Source of the DNA: Pseudomonas donghuensis
GTDB taxonomy: Bacteria; Pseudomonadota; Gammaproteobacteria; Pseudomonadales; Pseudomonadaceae
Length of the DNA stretch: 50,240 nucleotides
Assembly (NCBI RefSeq): GCF_000259195.1
Contig: NZ_JH650757.1
Location: forward strand, 84,002-134,241
Direction: 5' to 3'
Part shown: piece by piece, positions 7,691-16,582 of the stretch
How the letters are laid out: each line of letters opens with the position of its first letter
Position numbering within the stretch: position 1 is the first letter of the stretch
Translations under genes and position numbers: made by a program
Notes under the pieces: generated by a model
Databases searched by the model: none
The model's input: only the letters and a program-made list of their open reading frames with translations
Told to the model about the DNA's origin: nothing

Positions 7691-9382
7691 TCAGCTGGCG
7701 ATTGCGGGCTGGCTGAGCGGTTGCAGGCCGTAGTCGAACTCGGCAAACAGACGGGCAAAGCGCTTGAGCGACTCCGGTGCGTCCATGCGTTCCATCACCA
7801 CTTCAATGAACACCAGGGTGTCAGCGCCTTCGGCCTCGACCAGCGCGGCCTCCAGCTGGTCTTCGGTGTGCACGGTGAAATGCCGTGAGCGATCGCGGGT
7901 ATCGAGCACCTGTGGCAGTTGCGCATAGCGCCACGGGTTGATGTCGTTGTAGCTGGAATTCTCGCCGAGGATCAGCCGCTCGATGGTGTAGCCATCGTTG
8001 TTGATCAGGAAGATCACCGGCTTGAGTTGGTGGGCGAGGATGGTCGACAGCTCCTGCACGGTCATCTGCAACGAACCGTCGCCAATGAACAGCATTTGCC
8101 GCCGCTCGGGCTGTGCCAGCAGGCTGCCGAGCAGGGCCGGCAGGGGGTAGCCGATCGAGCCCCAGATCGGCTGGGTGATGTAGGTCACGCCGCTGGGCAT
8201 GCGCAGGCCATTGAGCCCCGCCGATGACGTGCCGCTTTCGGCAATGATCAGTTCGTCGCCCTTGATCAGGTGGGCCATGCGCTGCCAGAAGCGCAACTGG
8301 CTGAGCGGTTGCTCGGGCAAGGCGCGCACCGCTGGCGGGGCGCTGAACGGTGGAATCTGCCGCGGCGTGGCCCGTAGCGTTGGTGGTTGCTGAACGAGCT
8401 TTTCCAGCACCTGGCGCATGCTCACCGCGTTGTAGTGCACTTTGCCCAGCGAGGCGGCGTAAGGCTGCAACTGGATCAGGGCGCCATCCTTGAACTTCTG
8501 CGAGAACAACGCGGTGCTGGTGTCGGTGAAGCGGGCGCCGATACTGATCACGCAGTCCGCCTGCTCGATGGCTTCACGCACGCTTGGCGCCGAGCCCGCA
8601 CCGGCATAGGTACCGAGAAACAGCGGGTGCGATTCCGGCAGCATGGCCTTGGCTGGCGGCAGGTTGGCAAAGGGCAGCTCAAGGCGCTCGATCAGCTCGA
8701 GTACCTGCGCGGTCAGACCAAAACGTTCGACGTCGATGTCCACCAGCAACACCGGGTTGCTGGCACTGGCCAGACGCTGGTGCAGTTGCGTGACCACGTT
8801 GAGCAACTGGCCCGGCTCGCTGCGGGTTTCGCTCAACTGCAGCGGCGTTTGGGGCACTTCGATGTGCAGGCAGGCCAGATCCGACGGCAGTTGCAGGTAG
8901 ACCGGCCGGCGCTCGCGGAAACAGGTCTGCAGCACCCGGTCGATTTCCTGGGCGGCGTTTTCCACGGTGATGCGTGCCTGGGCCACGGTGAACTGGCGCA
9001 GGGTGACCATGATGTTGTCGTAGTTGCCGTCGCACAGGGTGTGGTGCATCAGGGCGCGGTCGATAATCGCGTGCAAGGGCGGCATGCCGGAAATCATGAT
9101 GACCGGGACCCGCTCGGCATAGGCGCCGGCAATGCCGTTGAGGGCGCTCAGGTCGCCCACCCCGTAGGTCGTCAGTACCGCGCCAAAGCCCTGGGTGCGG
9201 GCGTAGCCGTCGGCGGCATAGGCGGCGTTGAGTTCGTTGCAGTTACCGATGAAGCGCAGTTGCGGCAGGGCTTCGACCTGTTCGAGCAGGGTCAGGTTGT
9301 AGTCGCCGGGCACGCCGAACAGATGGCGGATGCCGAATTCCTGCAGGCGACGCAGGAGAAAATCGCCAATGGTCATATCCAT
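7691..9382 (-). CDS. ThDP-dependent 2-keto acid decarboxylase (indolepyruvate/phenylpyruvate decarboxylase-like)
   Basis: 563 residues, as in the pyruvate/indolepyruvate decarboxylase family. Catalytic features are visible: Glu 50 in NCNELNAAYAADGYAR activates ThDP, the His pair (ALMHHTLCDG, His 113-114) is diagnostic for decarboxylases rather than acetolactate synthases, and the ThDP/Mg motif runs from GDGSLQ to NNDGYTIER around residues 430-460. It should convert an aromatic or branched 2-keto acid to an aldehyde plus CO2. Downstream of a CoA-ligase gene on the same strand, it suggests a route from a 2-keto acid via aldehyde and acid to an acyl-CoA. No aldehyde dehydrogenase is present in the cluster, so that step must come from elsewhere. 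Confidence 0.85.
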   Translation of the reverse strand: MDMTIGDFLLRRLQEFGIRHLFGVPGDYNLTLLEQVEALPQLRFIGNCNELNAAYAADGYARTQGFGAVLTTYGVGDLSALNGIAGAYAERVPVIMISGMPPLHAIIDRALMHHTLCDGNYDNIMVTLRQFTVAQARITVENAAQEIDRVLQTCFRERRPVYLQLPSDLACLHIEVPQTPLQLSETRSEPGQLLNVVTQLHQRLASASNPVLLVDIDVERFGLTAQVLELIERLELPFANLPPAKAMLPESHPLFLGTYAGAGSAPSVREAIEQADCVISIGARFTDTSTALFSQKFKDGALIQLQPYAASLGKVHYNAVSMRQVLEKLVQQPPTLRATPRQIPPFSAPPAVRALPEQPLSQLRFWQRMAHLIKGDELIIAESGTSSAGLNGLRMPSGVTYITQPIWGSIGYPLPALLGSLLAQPERRQMLFIGDGSLQMTVQELSTILAHQLKPVIFLINNDGYTIERLILGENSSYNDINPWRYAQLPQVLDTRDRSRHFTVHTEDQLEAALVEAEGADTLVFIEVVMERMDAPESLKRFARLFAEFDYGLQPLSQPAIAS

Positions 9383-9430
9383 GATGGGGTCAACCTCGTG
9401 AGTCCTTTGAGGGGGGCGGGCAGCAGGCTT

Positions 9431-10789
9431 TTAGCGTTTGCCGCGCAGATCGATGACTTTTCCGGCCTTGCCTTCAGAGCGCTTGAGGGTGTTGCACGGC
9501 TGCAGGACGATGCGCGTGCTGATGCCCACATGCACCTTGATCTGGTGGCTGAGGTGCTGGCAGGCGGCAAGCTGTTCCTCGGTGCTCAGGCGGCTGTGCT
9601 CAGGGCGCATTTCGACCTGGACGGTCAGCGAGTCGAGGTTGCCCTCGCGGCTGACGTGCAGCTCATGCACGGGGCTGAAGATGAACAGGTTCAGCAGCTG
9701 TTCCTCGATCTGGCTGGGGAACACGTTGACCCCGCGAATGATCAGCATGTCGTCGCTGCGGCCGGTGATCTTGTCCAGGCGGCGCATGGCCCGGCCATTC
9801 CCTGGCAGCAGGCGGGTGAGGTCACGGGTGCGGTAGCGCACCATCGGCAGCGCTTCCTTGCTCAGGGTGGTCAGTACCAGCTCGCCGAACTGGCCGTCGG
9901 GCAGCACTTCGCCGGTTTGCGGGTCGATGATTTCCGGGTAGAAATGGTCTTCCCAGAGGGTCGGCCCATCCTTGGTGTCCAGGTGTTCCATGGCCACGCC
10001 CGGGCCCATGACTTCCGACAGGCCATAGATGTCCAGGGCCTGGATTCCCAGGCGTTGCTCCAGCTCGGTGCGCATTTGCTGGCCCCAGGGCTCGGCACCG
10101 AAGATCCCGACCCGCAGCGACAGCTCATGAGGGTTGATGCCCTGGCGCTCGATTTCCTCGGCGATGTTGAGCATGTAGGAGGGGGTGACCATGATGATGT
10201 CTGGCTGGAAGTCCTTGAGCAGTTGCACCTGGCGTGCGGTCTGGCCGCCTGACATCGGGATCACCGTGCAGCCGAGTTTCTCGGCGCCGTAGTGGGCCCC
10301 CAGGCCCCCGGTAAACAGGCCGTAGCCATAGGCGATGTGGATTCGGTCGCCGCGCTTGCCGCCAGCGGCACGGATCGAACGGGCCACCAACGAGGACCAG
10401 ACGTCGATGTCGTTGCGGGTGTAGCCGACCACGGTCGGTTTGCCGGTGGTGCCGCTGGAGGCATGCAGGCGTGACACCTGGTCCATGGGCACGGCGAACA
10501 GGCCGAAGGGGTAATGCTCGCGCAGTTCGGCCTTGCTGGTCAGCGGGAAGCGGGACAGGTCTTCCAGGCTCTCCAGGTCATAGGGGTGCACGTCCCGGGC
10601 ATGGAACTGCTCGCGGTACCAGGGCACGTTGTTGTAAGCGTGCGCCAGGCTCTGACGCAGGCGCAGCAACTGATGCGCGCGCAGTTCATCGAGGCTGGCA
10701 TGTTCGAAGCGGTCGTCGACGGGCTGGGCAAAGGCAGCAGGCATCTGGGCGACGGGGGTTCTGTGCAGGGGTATCGATTTGGTTGGCAT
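9431..10789 (-). CDS. Phenylacetate-CoA ligase-like AMP-forming enzyme (PaaK paralog)
   Basis: 452 residues from ATG 10789 (MPTKSIPLHR), which has a GAGAG upstream; the extra 21 residues of the open frame are Arg-rich and implausible. The adenylate-binding P-loop SSGTTGKPTVVGYT is at 111-124, followed by GYGLFTGGLGAHYGAEKLG, YGLSEVMGPGVAME, and the C-terminal RTRDLTRLLPG and GRSDDMLIIRGVNVFPSQIEEQ. These match the phenylacetate-CoA ligase family closely as I know it. It should activate an aryl- or alkyl-acetate to its CoA thioester. The next gene downstream is the 2-keto acid decarboxylase, consistent with supply of arylacetates. The true substrate could be phenylacetate, indole-acetate or another acid. 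Confidence 0.85.
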   Translation of the reverse strand: MPTKSIPLHRTPVAQMPAAFAQPVDDRFEHASLDELRAHQLLRLRQSLAHAYNNVPWYREQFHARDVHPYDLESLEDLSRFPLTSKAELREHYPFGLFAVPMDQVSRLHASSGTTGKPTVVGYTRNDIDVWSSLVARSIRAAGGKRGDRIHIAYGYGLFTGGLGAHYGAEKLGCTVIPMSGGQTARQVQLLKDFQPDIIMVTPSYMLNIAEEIERQGINPHELSLRVGIFGAEPWGQQMRTELEQRLGIQALDIYGLSEVMGPGVAMEHLDTKDGPTLWEDHFYPEIIDPQTGEVLPDGQFGELVLTTLSKEALPMVRYRTRDLTRLLPGNGRAMRRLDKITGRSDDMLIIRGVNVFPSQIEEQLLNLFIFSPVHELHVSREGNLDSLTVQVEMRPEHSRLSTEEQLAACQHLSHQIKVHVGISTRIVLQPCNTLKRSEGKAGKVIDLRGKR

Positions 10790-10933
10790 CCGATCTGCTC
10801 TCTTCATGGATGGACGGAATAAAAGGCAGGCAGAATCCCGCCGCCGTGCCACGCCTGGCAGGACCGTACGGGCCTGGCCGGCGTGGTGGCAGGGGTTGCG
10901 AAAAAAGGCTTGCGGGCTGCTGGCTCGACCGCT

Positions 10934-12076
10934 TCAGGCGGCCTGTGTCAGGCGTAGCAGCTGGTTGAAGATGTTTTTCTGGTGCATTTCTTCGGTGCCG
11001 CCGACGCTGGCGAACCCCAACGCATCCTTGACCAGGTTGGCGATGTCGCCTTCGTGGTAACCCAGGCTGCCATACAGCTTGAGCAGGCTGATGGCGCTGT
11101 TGATGAAGTCCTGGGCCGCGCCGAGCTTGGCGATCGAGCAGCTCATCAACGCCTGTGGATGGTCGTTGAGCAACTGATCCAGCGCGGCATAAACCATCCA
11201 GCGGTTGCGCTCCATGCCCATGGCCAGGTCCACCAGGCGCTTCTGCACATACTGGTGGTTGTCGATAGCGCTGTTGAAGCTTTCGCGCTGCGCCGCGTAC
11301 TGCATGGCCTCGGTCAGGAACGGAGTCGGCAGGTTGGCGGCCACCAGGCCGTAGTACAGGCGCCCCAGGGAAATGATCTTGATCAGCTGCTGCAGCCCGC
11401 GACCAGGCTGACCGAGCACCTGGGACGCCGGGATGGCCAGGTTGTCGAAATACAGCGGGCCGGTGGGCAGGTGCTTGTTGCCCAGCTTGTCGTCAGGCTC
11501 GCCGCGGGTCAGGCCCGGGGTGTCCTTGTCGATCATGACCAGGGCAATGTTGGCTTTGGCGTCAGTGTCCAGCTTGGTCACGATCAGCATGAAATCGGCC
11601 ACTGGTGCGTGGGCGATATTGAACTTGCTGCCGTTCAGGCGATATCCGTCGGCGACCGGCGTCAGCAGGCTGTGGATGCTGCGCACATCGGTACCGGTAC
11701 CGGGTTCGGCAATGCCGGTGGCACTCAGTGCACCGTTGAGGATCGCGGTCAGGTAGCGGTCTTTCTGCTCGTCGCTGCCGTACAGCATCAGCGCGCGAAC
11801 CATGCCGGCCTGAGCGATCACCGAGAGCAACAGCTCCGGCGTGCGGATCGAAGAGGCCAGGCCTTCGAGGGCGGCGGTAAAGCCCCACCAGTCCTCGCCC
11901 AGGCCGCCATGGCTGGCCGGAATCACCAATTGCCACAGGCCGGCGTCGCACAGGCGTTGCCAACCGTAATGATCGAAACCGGGCGCTGCGGTTTTGCGGG
12001 CGGTGGCCAGCTCGGCACCGATTTCCCGATATTTCACCAGCAACTCATGTTGCTGCGGAGTCCAGGAGAGTTTCAT
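10934..12076 (-). CDS. Acyl-CoA dehydrogenase
   Basis: 380 residues, normal for the FAD-dependent acyl-CoA dehydrogenase family. An N-terminal helical domain is followed by the flavin motif ATGIAEPGTGTDVRSI, the middle beta domain (YRLNGSKFNIAHAP), and a C-terminal helical domain ending LGFASVGGTEEMHQKNIFNQLLR, which fits the usual GTxEMxxxxI region. It should oxidise an acyl-CoA to the 2-enoyl-CoA, passing electrons to ETF. It lies between the thioesterase and the CoA ligase on the same strand, 144 bp from the latter. It may act on the ligase's CoA product. Confidence 0.88.
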   Translation of the reverse strand: MKLSWTPQQHELLVKYREIGAELATARKTAAPGFDHYGWQRLCDAGLWQLVIPASHGGLGEDWWGFTAALEGLASSIRTPELLLSVIAQAGMVRALMLYGSDEQKDRYLTAILNGALSATGIAEPGTGTDVRSIHSLLTPVADGYRLNGSKFNIAHAPVADFMLIVTKLDTDAKANIALVMIDKDTPGLTRGEPDDKLGNKHLPTGPLYFDNLAIPASQVLGQPGRGLQQLIKIISLGRLYYGLVAANLPTPFLTEAMQYAAQRESFNSAIDNHQYVQKRLVDLAMGMERNRWMVYAALDQLLNDHPQALMSCSIAKLGAAQDFINSAISLLKLYGSLGYHEGDIANLVKDALGFASVGGTEEMHQKNIFNQLLRLTQAA

Positions 12077-12148
12077 TGCTAGGTTACCTTTGCAGTCTGT
12101 TCGCCGGCCGCAAGGCGCCCGGCGAAACCGTCATCCTTGAGCAGCTGC

Positions 12149-12562
12149 TCAGCCTTCCTGGAACGCCAGGACCTGATCCTTGAATGCTTGCGGTACAGGG
12201 ATGGTGGACTGTTTGTCGTAGTCGAACATGACGTGGTAGGACTTGGCCTTGGCGACCACTTCCTTGCTGTCGTCCTGACGGCGCATGGTGTGCTCGATTT
12301 CAAAGCTCTTGGTGCCGAACTTCACGACTTCGCTGGTGACCACCAGGGTTTCGCCATACATGGCTTGCTTGATGTAGTCGCACTCACTGCGAACCATGAT
12401 GTGCGGCAGCTTTTCGCTCTTTGGCAGTTTCAGCAGATCGTGCATGTAGCAGAGGTAGGCGTGCTGCATGTAGTCATAATAAATCGGGCTGCTGACATGA
12501 CCCATCGAGTCGGTGTCGCGGTATTTGATTTCAATGACGGTGTCAAAACCCTTGTTGCTCAT
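12149..12562 (-). CDS. Hot-dog-fold acyl-CoA thioesterase (4-hydroxybenzoyl-CoA thioesterase-like)
   Basis: 137 residues, a single hot-dog domain. IEIKYRDTDSMGHVSSPIYYDYMQHA is the family signature, with the Asp of YRDTDSMGHV as catalytic acid, and SECDYIKQAMYGETLVV is the next conserved strand. ATG 12562 is preceded by AGGA at 8 nt; the 14 extra residues upstream in frame have no ribosome site. It is the first gene of the leftward branch of the catabolic module. It would release CoA from a pathway intermediate or protect the CoA pool. Confidence 0.85.
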   Translation of the reverse strand: MSNKGFDTVIEIKYRDTDSMGHVSSPIYYDYMQHAYLCYMHDLLKLPKSEKLPHIMVRSECDYIKQAMYGETLVVTSEVVKFGTKSFEIEHTMRRQDDSKEVVAKAKSYHVMFDYDKQSTIPVPQAFKDQVLAFQEG

Positions 12563-13058
12563 CGTGAACGTCCTTTTATTGATTTGTGGGGCTGAAGATT
12601 GCAAGAAAGTTGAAACATCGTTGAGCGGGTAGTTGTCACTTTTAACAACGTTTCAATTTGTTTCTTATCCTAGGCAAGTTGCCGTGCTATGGCTACTCGC
12701 ATTCAAATAACCGAGTGCGGCGCTGCGTGATTGCTCAGGTTGAGCTCAGGAAATACGCGGGCTTGCTGGGTTTTAAATGGACGTTATGGTTCGTTATGAG
12801 ACGCTGCGTCGATTTGTCGCGATGAAAATAAAATGGATTTGCAAGTTGCTCGCATTTCGTCGGCGATAACGAGTCTGGGTATCGGATATTTAACAATTTT
12901 GTTAAATGCGAGTTAAACCTGGCAACGGCTCGGCTTTGCCCCGTTATTATCGGGGGCCGGTAAGCGAGTAGTTGTTGTCTCAACATTCTTTTAGCATGTC
13001 GGACAGGCGTGGACTGGTAATGAAAGGTTCACGGTTTGCCTCAAGGAGTGCAGTTGAT
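12563..13058. other. Divergent promoter region of the acyl-CoA module (about 495 bp, no gene)
   Basis: This AT-richer stretch separates the leftward thioesterase operon from the rightward SDR operon. It contains the 20-bp palindrome at 12888-12907 and a related half site TTTAACAACGTTTCAA near 12641-12656, closer to the thioesterase start. No believable ORF was found: frames such as the one at 12735-12986 lack a ribosome site. Confidence 0.6.
12888..12907. promoter_or_regulatory. Perfect 20-bp palindrome, candidate TetR operator
   Basis: ATTTAACAATTTTGTTAAAT is a perfect inverted repeat centred between 12897 and 12898, in the region between the two divergent operons. The TetR-type gene of the same cluster is the obvious candidate binder. 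The assignment is by position only. Confidence 0.5.
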
Positions 13059-13799
13059 ATGTTGGAACAAACCAAGGTTGCCGTGGTGACCGGCGCGGCC
13101 AGCGGGATCGGCGCGGCAACTGCCCGGCAACTGGCTGACGAGGGCTATCGGGTCGCGTGTCTGGACCTCGATGAGCGCGGGTTGGCGGCGACGTTGGCGG
13201 CGCTTGGCCCCCAGCATCGCAGCTTCACCCTGGACTTGTGTGACGAGCAGGCAGTGGCGGCAACGTTTACCGAGATTGAACACTGGCAGGGGCGGGTGGA
13301 CGTACTGGCCACCTGCGCCGGTGTCGTTGATACCGCGCCTTTCGAGCAGTTGAGCGTTGCGCGCTTGCGTCAGTTGCTGGATATCAACCTGATCGCGACC
13401 TTCAGTGTGGTGCAGCAGTCGGTTCGCCTCATGGCGCGTGGCGGACGCATTTGCACGGTGGCCAGTGTCGCCGGCATTCGCGGTGGCGGGTTGGCCGGCA
13501 CACTGGGGTATGCCACCAGCAAGGGCGCGGTCATCACCCTCAGCAAAGGCCTGGCGCGTGAGCTCGGGCCGCGCGGCATCAACGTCAACTGCGTCGCCCC
13601 GGCAGTGATCCGCACGCCGATGCTCGACGACACCACCCGTGATGCCGGCAAGCTTGAACAACTGCATGGCATGACGGCCCTGCGCCGCGAAGGCAGCGCC
13701 GAGGAAGCGGCCGAAGTGATCTGCTGGTTGCTGTCGGGCAAGGCTTCTTTCGTCAGTGGCACCACCATCGCCGTCGATGGCGGCCTGGCGATGCTCTAG
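13059..13799 (+). CDS. Short-chain dehydrogenase/reductase of the acyl-CoA module
   Basis: 246 residues. It has VVTGAASGIGAAT (NAD(P) binding), the Asp-containing VACLDLDE which favours NAD, TCAGVV replacing NNAG, the Ser in VASVAG, YATSKG (catalytic Tyr/Lys), and SGTTIAVDGGLAM at the end. ATG 13059 follows AAGGAG at 10 nt; the longer frame from 12972 lacks this. It is the first gene of the rightward operon, 41 bp before the CitE-like lyase. It may oxidise a hydroxyacyl-CoA or alcohol intermediate of the module. Confidence 0.85.
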   Translation: MLEQTKVAVVTGAASGIGAATARQLADEGYRVACLDLDERGLAATLAALGPQHRSFTLDLCDEQAVAATFTEIEHWQGRVDVLATCAGVVDTAPFEQLSVARLRQLLDINLIATFSVVQQSVRLMARGGRICTVASVAGIRGGGLAGTLGYATSKGAVITLSKGLARELGPRGINVNCVAPAVIRTPMLDDTTRDAGKLEQLHGMTALRREGSAEEAAEVICWLLSGKASFVSGTTIAVDGGLAML

Positions 13800-13840
13800 T
13801 TGTTTAGTTGTTTTCCATTCTCTTAGTACAGGACGTCATC

Positions 13841-14755
13841 ATGGCTGTTTCCAAGGATAATCCGCTGGCGCTTTGCCGCACCTTCTTCTTCATCCCGGGG
13901 GCCGATCAAGCGGCACTGCTCGATGCGCTCAATGGCGGCGGCGATGTGCTGGTCCAGGAGCTGGAGGATTTCACCCCGCCATCCCGCCGCGCCGAAGCGC
14001 GGGCCTTGTCGGTGAGCATCATGCAGCACTGGCGCGAATGCGGGCGGATCAGCTCGGTGCGCATCAACCCGTTCGAAACCTGTGGCTACGAAGACCTTGA
14101 AGCGGTCATGGCCGCGCGTCCGCAAGTGGTCATGATGTCCAAGGTCGAGGCCTGCGAGCAGATGATCGAGCTGGACAAGCAGATCACTCGCCTGGAAGCA
14201 CAGTATGCGATCGAAGCCGGATCGACCTTGATCGTGCCGAATATCGAAACCGCCCTGGGCGTGGTCCGGGCCATCGAGATCGCCCACTCCAGCCCGCGGA
14301 TCAAGGCAATGCTGGTCGCCACCGAAGACATGGTTGCCGACCTGGGGGCCGGGCGCAGTCGTGCCGGTACCGAACTCTACTATCCGCGTTCGCGGTTTTT
14401 GCTCGAATGTGCGGCCGCAGGGGTGCTGGCCATCGACTCGCCTTACACCTTTGCCGATGACGCCGGTGCCGAGGCAGACATGCAATTTGCCCGATCAATC
14501 GGGTACCAGGCCAAAGGCGTGGTCAATCCGGCCCATGTGGCCGTTGCCAACCGCTACCTGACGCCGACGGCGGCAGAGGCCGACCTGGCACGGCGGCAGA
14601 TCGAGGCGTTCGAACAAGCGGCCAGTACCGGCAGTGTGCGCGCCGAAGTCGATGGCCTGGTGGTGGAAGTGCCTAGTTACCTGCAATCACGGCGTTTGCT
14701 GGAACGCTACCAGCAATTGCAGCGGGTACAGGCTTCACGCGGCGGGAATGCGTGA
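13841..14755 (+). CDS. HpcH/HpaI-CitE family C-C lyase (CitE-like)
   Basis: 304 residues from ATG 13841 with GGA 8 nt upstream. The pattern fits the CitE/malyl-CoA lyase TIM barrel: RTFFFIPGA (the usual R-S-x-L-F-x-P-G opening), VQELEDFTPPSRRAEAR (catalytic D/E and Arg), SSVRINPFET (RINP), VVMMSKVEAC (KVE), and VPNIETALGVV (IET). These enzymes cleave or form C-C bonds next to a CoA thioester using Mg2+. In this module it would release acetyl- or glyoxylate-type units from a hydroxyacyl-CoA. The exact substrate is unknown. Its 3' end overlaps the convergent tetR gene by 21 bp. Confidence 0.8.
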   Translation: MAVSKDNPLALCRTFFFIPGADQAALLDALNGGGDVLVQELEDFTPPSRRAEARALSVSIMQHWRECGRISSVRINPFETCGYEDLEAVMAARPQVVMMSKVEACEQMIELDKQITRLEAQYAIEAGSTLIVPNIETALGVVRAIEIAHSSPRIKAMLVATEDMVADLGAGRSRAGTELYYPRSRFLLECAAAGVLAIDSPYTFADDAGAEADMQFARSIGYQAKGVVNPAHVAVANRYLTPTAAEADLARRQIEAFEQAASTGSVRAEVDGLVVEVPSYLQSRRLLERYQQLQRVQASRGGNA

Positions 14756-15427
14756 ATGGGCCAGGGCACTGTTGCTGCTGTCGAGCAGGTACGGGCGCCG
14801 GGTGAAGGCCGGGTTGGGGCTTGAGCACAACAGCCCGGTCACCGAGCAACTGATGGCCTGCTCGATTTCCACCTGGCTGATCTGTGGCGCATCAAGGATG
14901 TAGGCCTTGACCATCGAGGTGATCATCTGCGCCGTCAGCCAGGCGGCCGACTGCAGGTTGGAGTGGGCCAACTGGTGGCTCCAGCGTTGCAGCAGGCACT
15001 CGATCGACTGGGAGATGCGCGCTTTGTACTGATGCTCGCTGGATTCGTTGCTGAGGAAGGCGAAATCCTTGTCGAGCAGACGATGCAGCTCCGGTTCCTG
15101 CAGGTGCAACTGCAGCAGGGCGCGCACCAGCAGCTTGATGTGCGCCTGCAGGTCGGCCACTTCGTACTGGCCGGCGACATCGAGGATTACCCGGTTCACC
15201 GACTGCGCGTGGCGTTCGTAGAGGGCGGCAATCAGCGCGTCCTTGTTCGGGAAGTACTGGTACACCGAGCCGACACTAACCCCGGCGCGCTGCGCCACCA
15301 GGTTGGTGTTGGTACCGGCGTAACCGTGCTTGACCACGACGGTGGCGGTAGTCTTGAGGATGGTCTCGACCATCATCCTCGAGCGGGCTTGTGTGGGTAT
15401 CTTGCGCGGAAGTTGAGCTTGTTTCAC
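14735..15427 (-). CDS. TetR-family repressor
   Basis: 230 residues with an N-terminal TetR helix-turn-helix: RSRMMVETILKTTATVVVKHGYAGT, broken by the recognition part VAQRAGVSVGSVYQYFPNKDAL. The C-terminal ligand domain is not recognisable further. It overlaps tail-to-tail with the CitE-like gene, so it is part of the same locus. It most likely represses the divergent operons, possibly through the palindrome at 12888-12907, and would be released by a CoA intermediate or aromatic ligand. The operator link is inference. Confidence 0.88.
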   Translation of the reverse strand: MKQAQLPRKIPTQARSRMMVETILKTTATVVVKHGYAGTNTNLVAQRAGVSVGSVYQYFPNKDALIAALYERHAQSVNRVILDVAGQYEVADLQAHIKLLVRALLQLHLQEPELHRLLDKDFAFLSNESSEHQYKARISQSIECLLQRWSHQLAHSNLQSAAWLTAQMITSMVKAYILDAPQISQVEIEQAISCSVTGLLCSSPNPAFTRRPYLLDSSNSALAHSRIPAA

Positions 15428-15724
15428 GAATGACTCCAGAATTTACCTGATCGCATTTGTGAGAAAGACTGCCAGCCAGACCACGGGGCTCCGATCCTGG
15501 AGGTTTTTCCCTGAATGTCTTTGAACCGGCAGTGTTCTCTGCCCGCAAATGGGGCATGCAGGCCCTAACTCAAGGGCGTGCAAGGACACAGAGGGCTGGC
15601 CAGCCGTTCAAATACGGTAGGGATTCTTCGCCTTGGCGAGACTTTGGAAAATGCTCTAGCGTGCAATTTATAGTTAGCGATAGGGTCAGCTATCGCAGGC
15701 GTTCACCCCCGAAAACCGGGAAGA
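15428..15724. other. Intergenic region between tetR and an SDR gene
   Basis: About 300 bp with no gene. It includes the tetR upstream region and, at 15677-15696, a perfect 7-bp hairpin GCGATAG/CTATCGC (6-nt loop) followed on the minus strand by TAACTATAAATT. A second small hairpin (CCCG/CGGG) sits just after the SDR stop. Either could end the SDR transcript. Confidence 0.4.
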
Positions 15725-16549
15725 TCACAGCATCCGGTTCAGACCGAAACGTTTTTTCAGGACCTTTTGCAGCATACCGTTGGGCAGCCAGCTGGCCAGT
15801 AACGGCAATGCCCGGCTGCCAGTGCCCAGGCGCACCAGCGTCGGCGTCGGGCTTTTCTGCACGGCATCGAGCACGCCTTTGGCGAATGTGGCGGCCGGTG
15901 TCGGGTTGTCCTGGGAGGCCCGGGCGCGGGCGCGGATGCCTTCGCGCAGCGGCCACCAGGGCGAGGTTTCGTCGAGTAATTGCTCGGCCTCGCGCCCGGC
16001 GTTACTGGCGAACTGCGAGGCAATTGCGCCTGGCTGCACTTCCATGACCCGTACAGCAAACGGTGCCAGCTCCAGGCGCAGGGTTTCGCTCAGCGCGTGG
16101 ACTGCGGCTTTGGAGGCGCAATAGGCGCCGGCGAACGGGGTCACCAGAACTCCGGAGACGCTGCCAATGTTCACCACCAGGCCCCGATTGCGTCGCAGTA
16201 AGGCAAACAGTGCAGCGGTGACGCCCACCGGGGCGAAGACGTTGGTCTCAAATTGCCGGCGCATCGCCTCGACGCCGCCGTCGAGCAGTGGGCCCATGGC
16301 ACCGTAGCCGGCGTTGTTGATCAGCACATCGAGGCCATTGCCGCGTTGCTCAAGCTCGTTTGCCAGTTGGCTCAATGCCTCTGGATCATTGACGTCCAGC
16401 TGGCGGGCGGTGAAACCCGAGGCTGCCAGGCGCTGAACATCTTCAGCCTTGCGCGCGGTGGCCCAGACGTCGAAGCCCGCGTTGTTGAAAGCTTCGGCCA
16501 GGGCCAGGCCGATACCGCTGGAGCAACCGGTGATCAAGACGCTTGGCAT
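15725..16549 (-). CDS. Short-chain dehydrogenase with long C-terminus
   Basis: 274 residues. It has VLITGCSSGIGLALAEAF (NAD(P) site), an Arg in VWATARK which favours NADPH, DVLINNAGYG, the Ser in NIGSVSG, YCASKAAVHALSE (Tyr/Lys), and VQPGAI. The C-terminal extension (about residues 180-274, with basic RALPLLASWLPNGMLQKVLKKRFG) resembles SDRs that act on lipid or steroid-like substrates, which may be membrane-associated. It stands 33 bp downstream of the thioredoxin-like gene on the same strand. Function beyond the family is unknown. Confidence 0.82.
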   Translation of the reverse strand: MPSVLITGCSSGIGLALAEAFNNAGFDVWATARKAEDVQRLAASGFTARQLDVNDPEALSQLANELEQRGNGLDVLINNAGYGAMGPLLDGGVEAMRRQFETNVFAPVGVTAALFALLRRNRGLVVNIGSVSGVLVTPFAGAYCASKAAVHALSETLRLELAPFAVRVMEVQPGAIASQFASNAGREAEQLLDETSPWWPLREGIRARARASQDNPTPAATFAKGVLDAVQKSPTPTLVRLGTGSRALPLLASWLPNGMLQKVLKKRFGLNRML

Positions 16550-16582
16550 AAGTTGCTGTCCTTGAGCAGTGGGGGTACTGGA

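Noticed and set aside
8387..10252. A 621-codon plus-strand frame across the decarboxylase and ligase genes
   Set aside because: It is antisense to two well-supported enzymes, low-complexity, and has no ribosome site.
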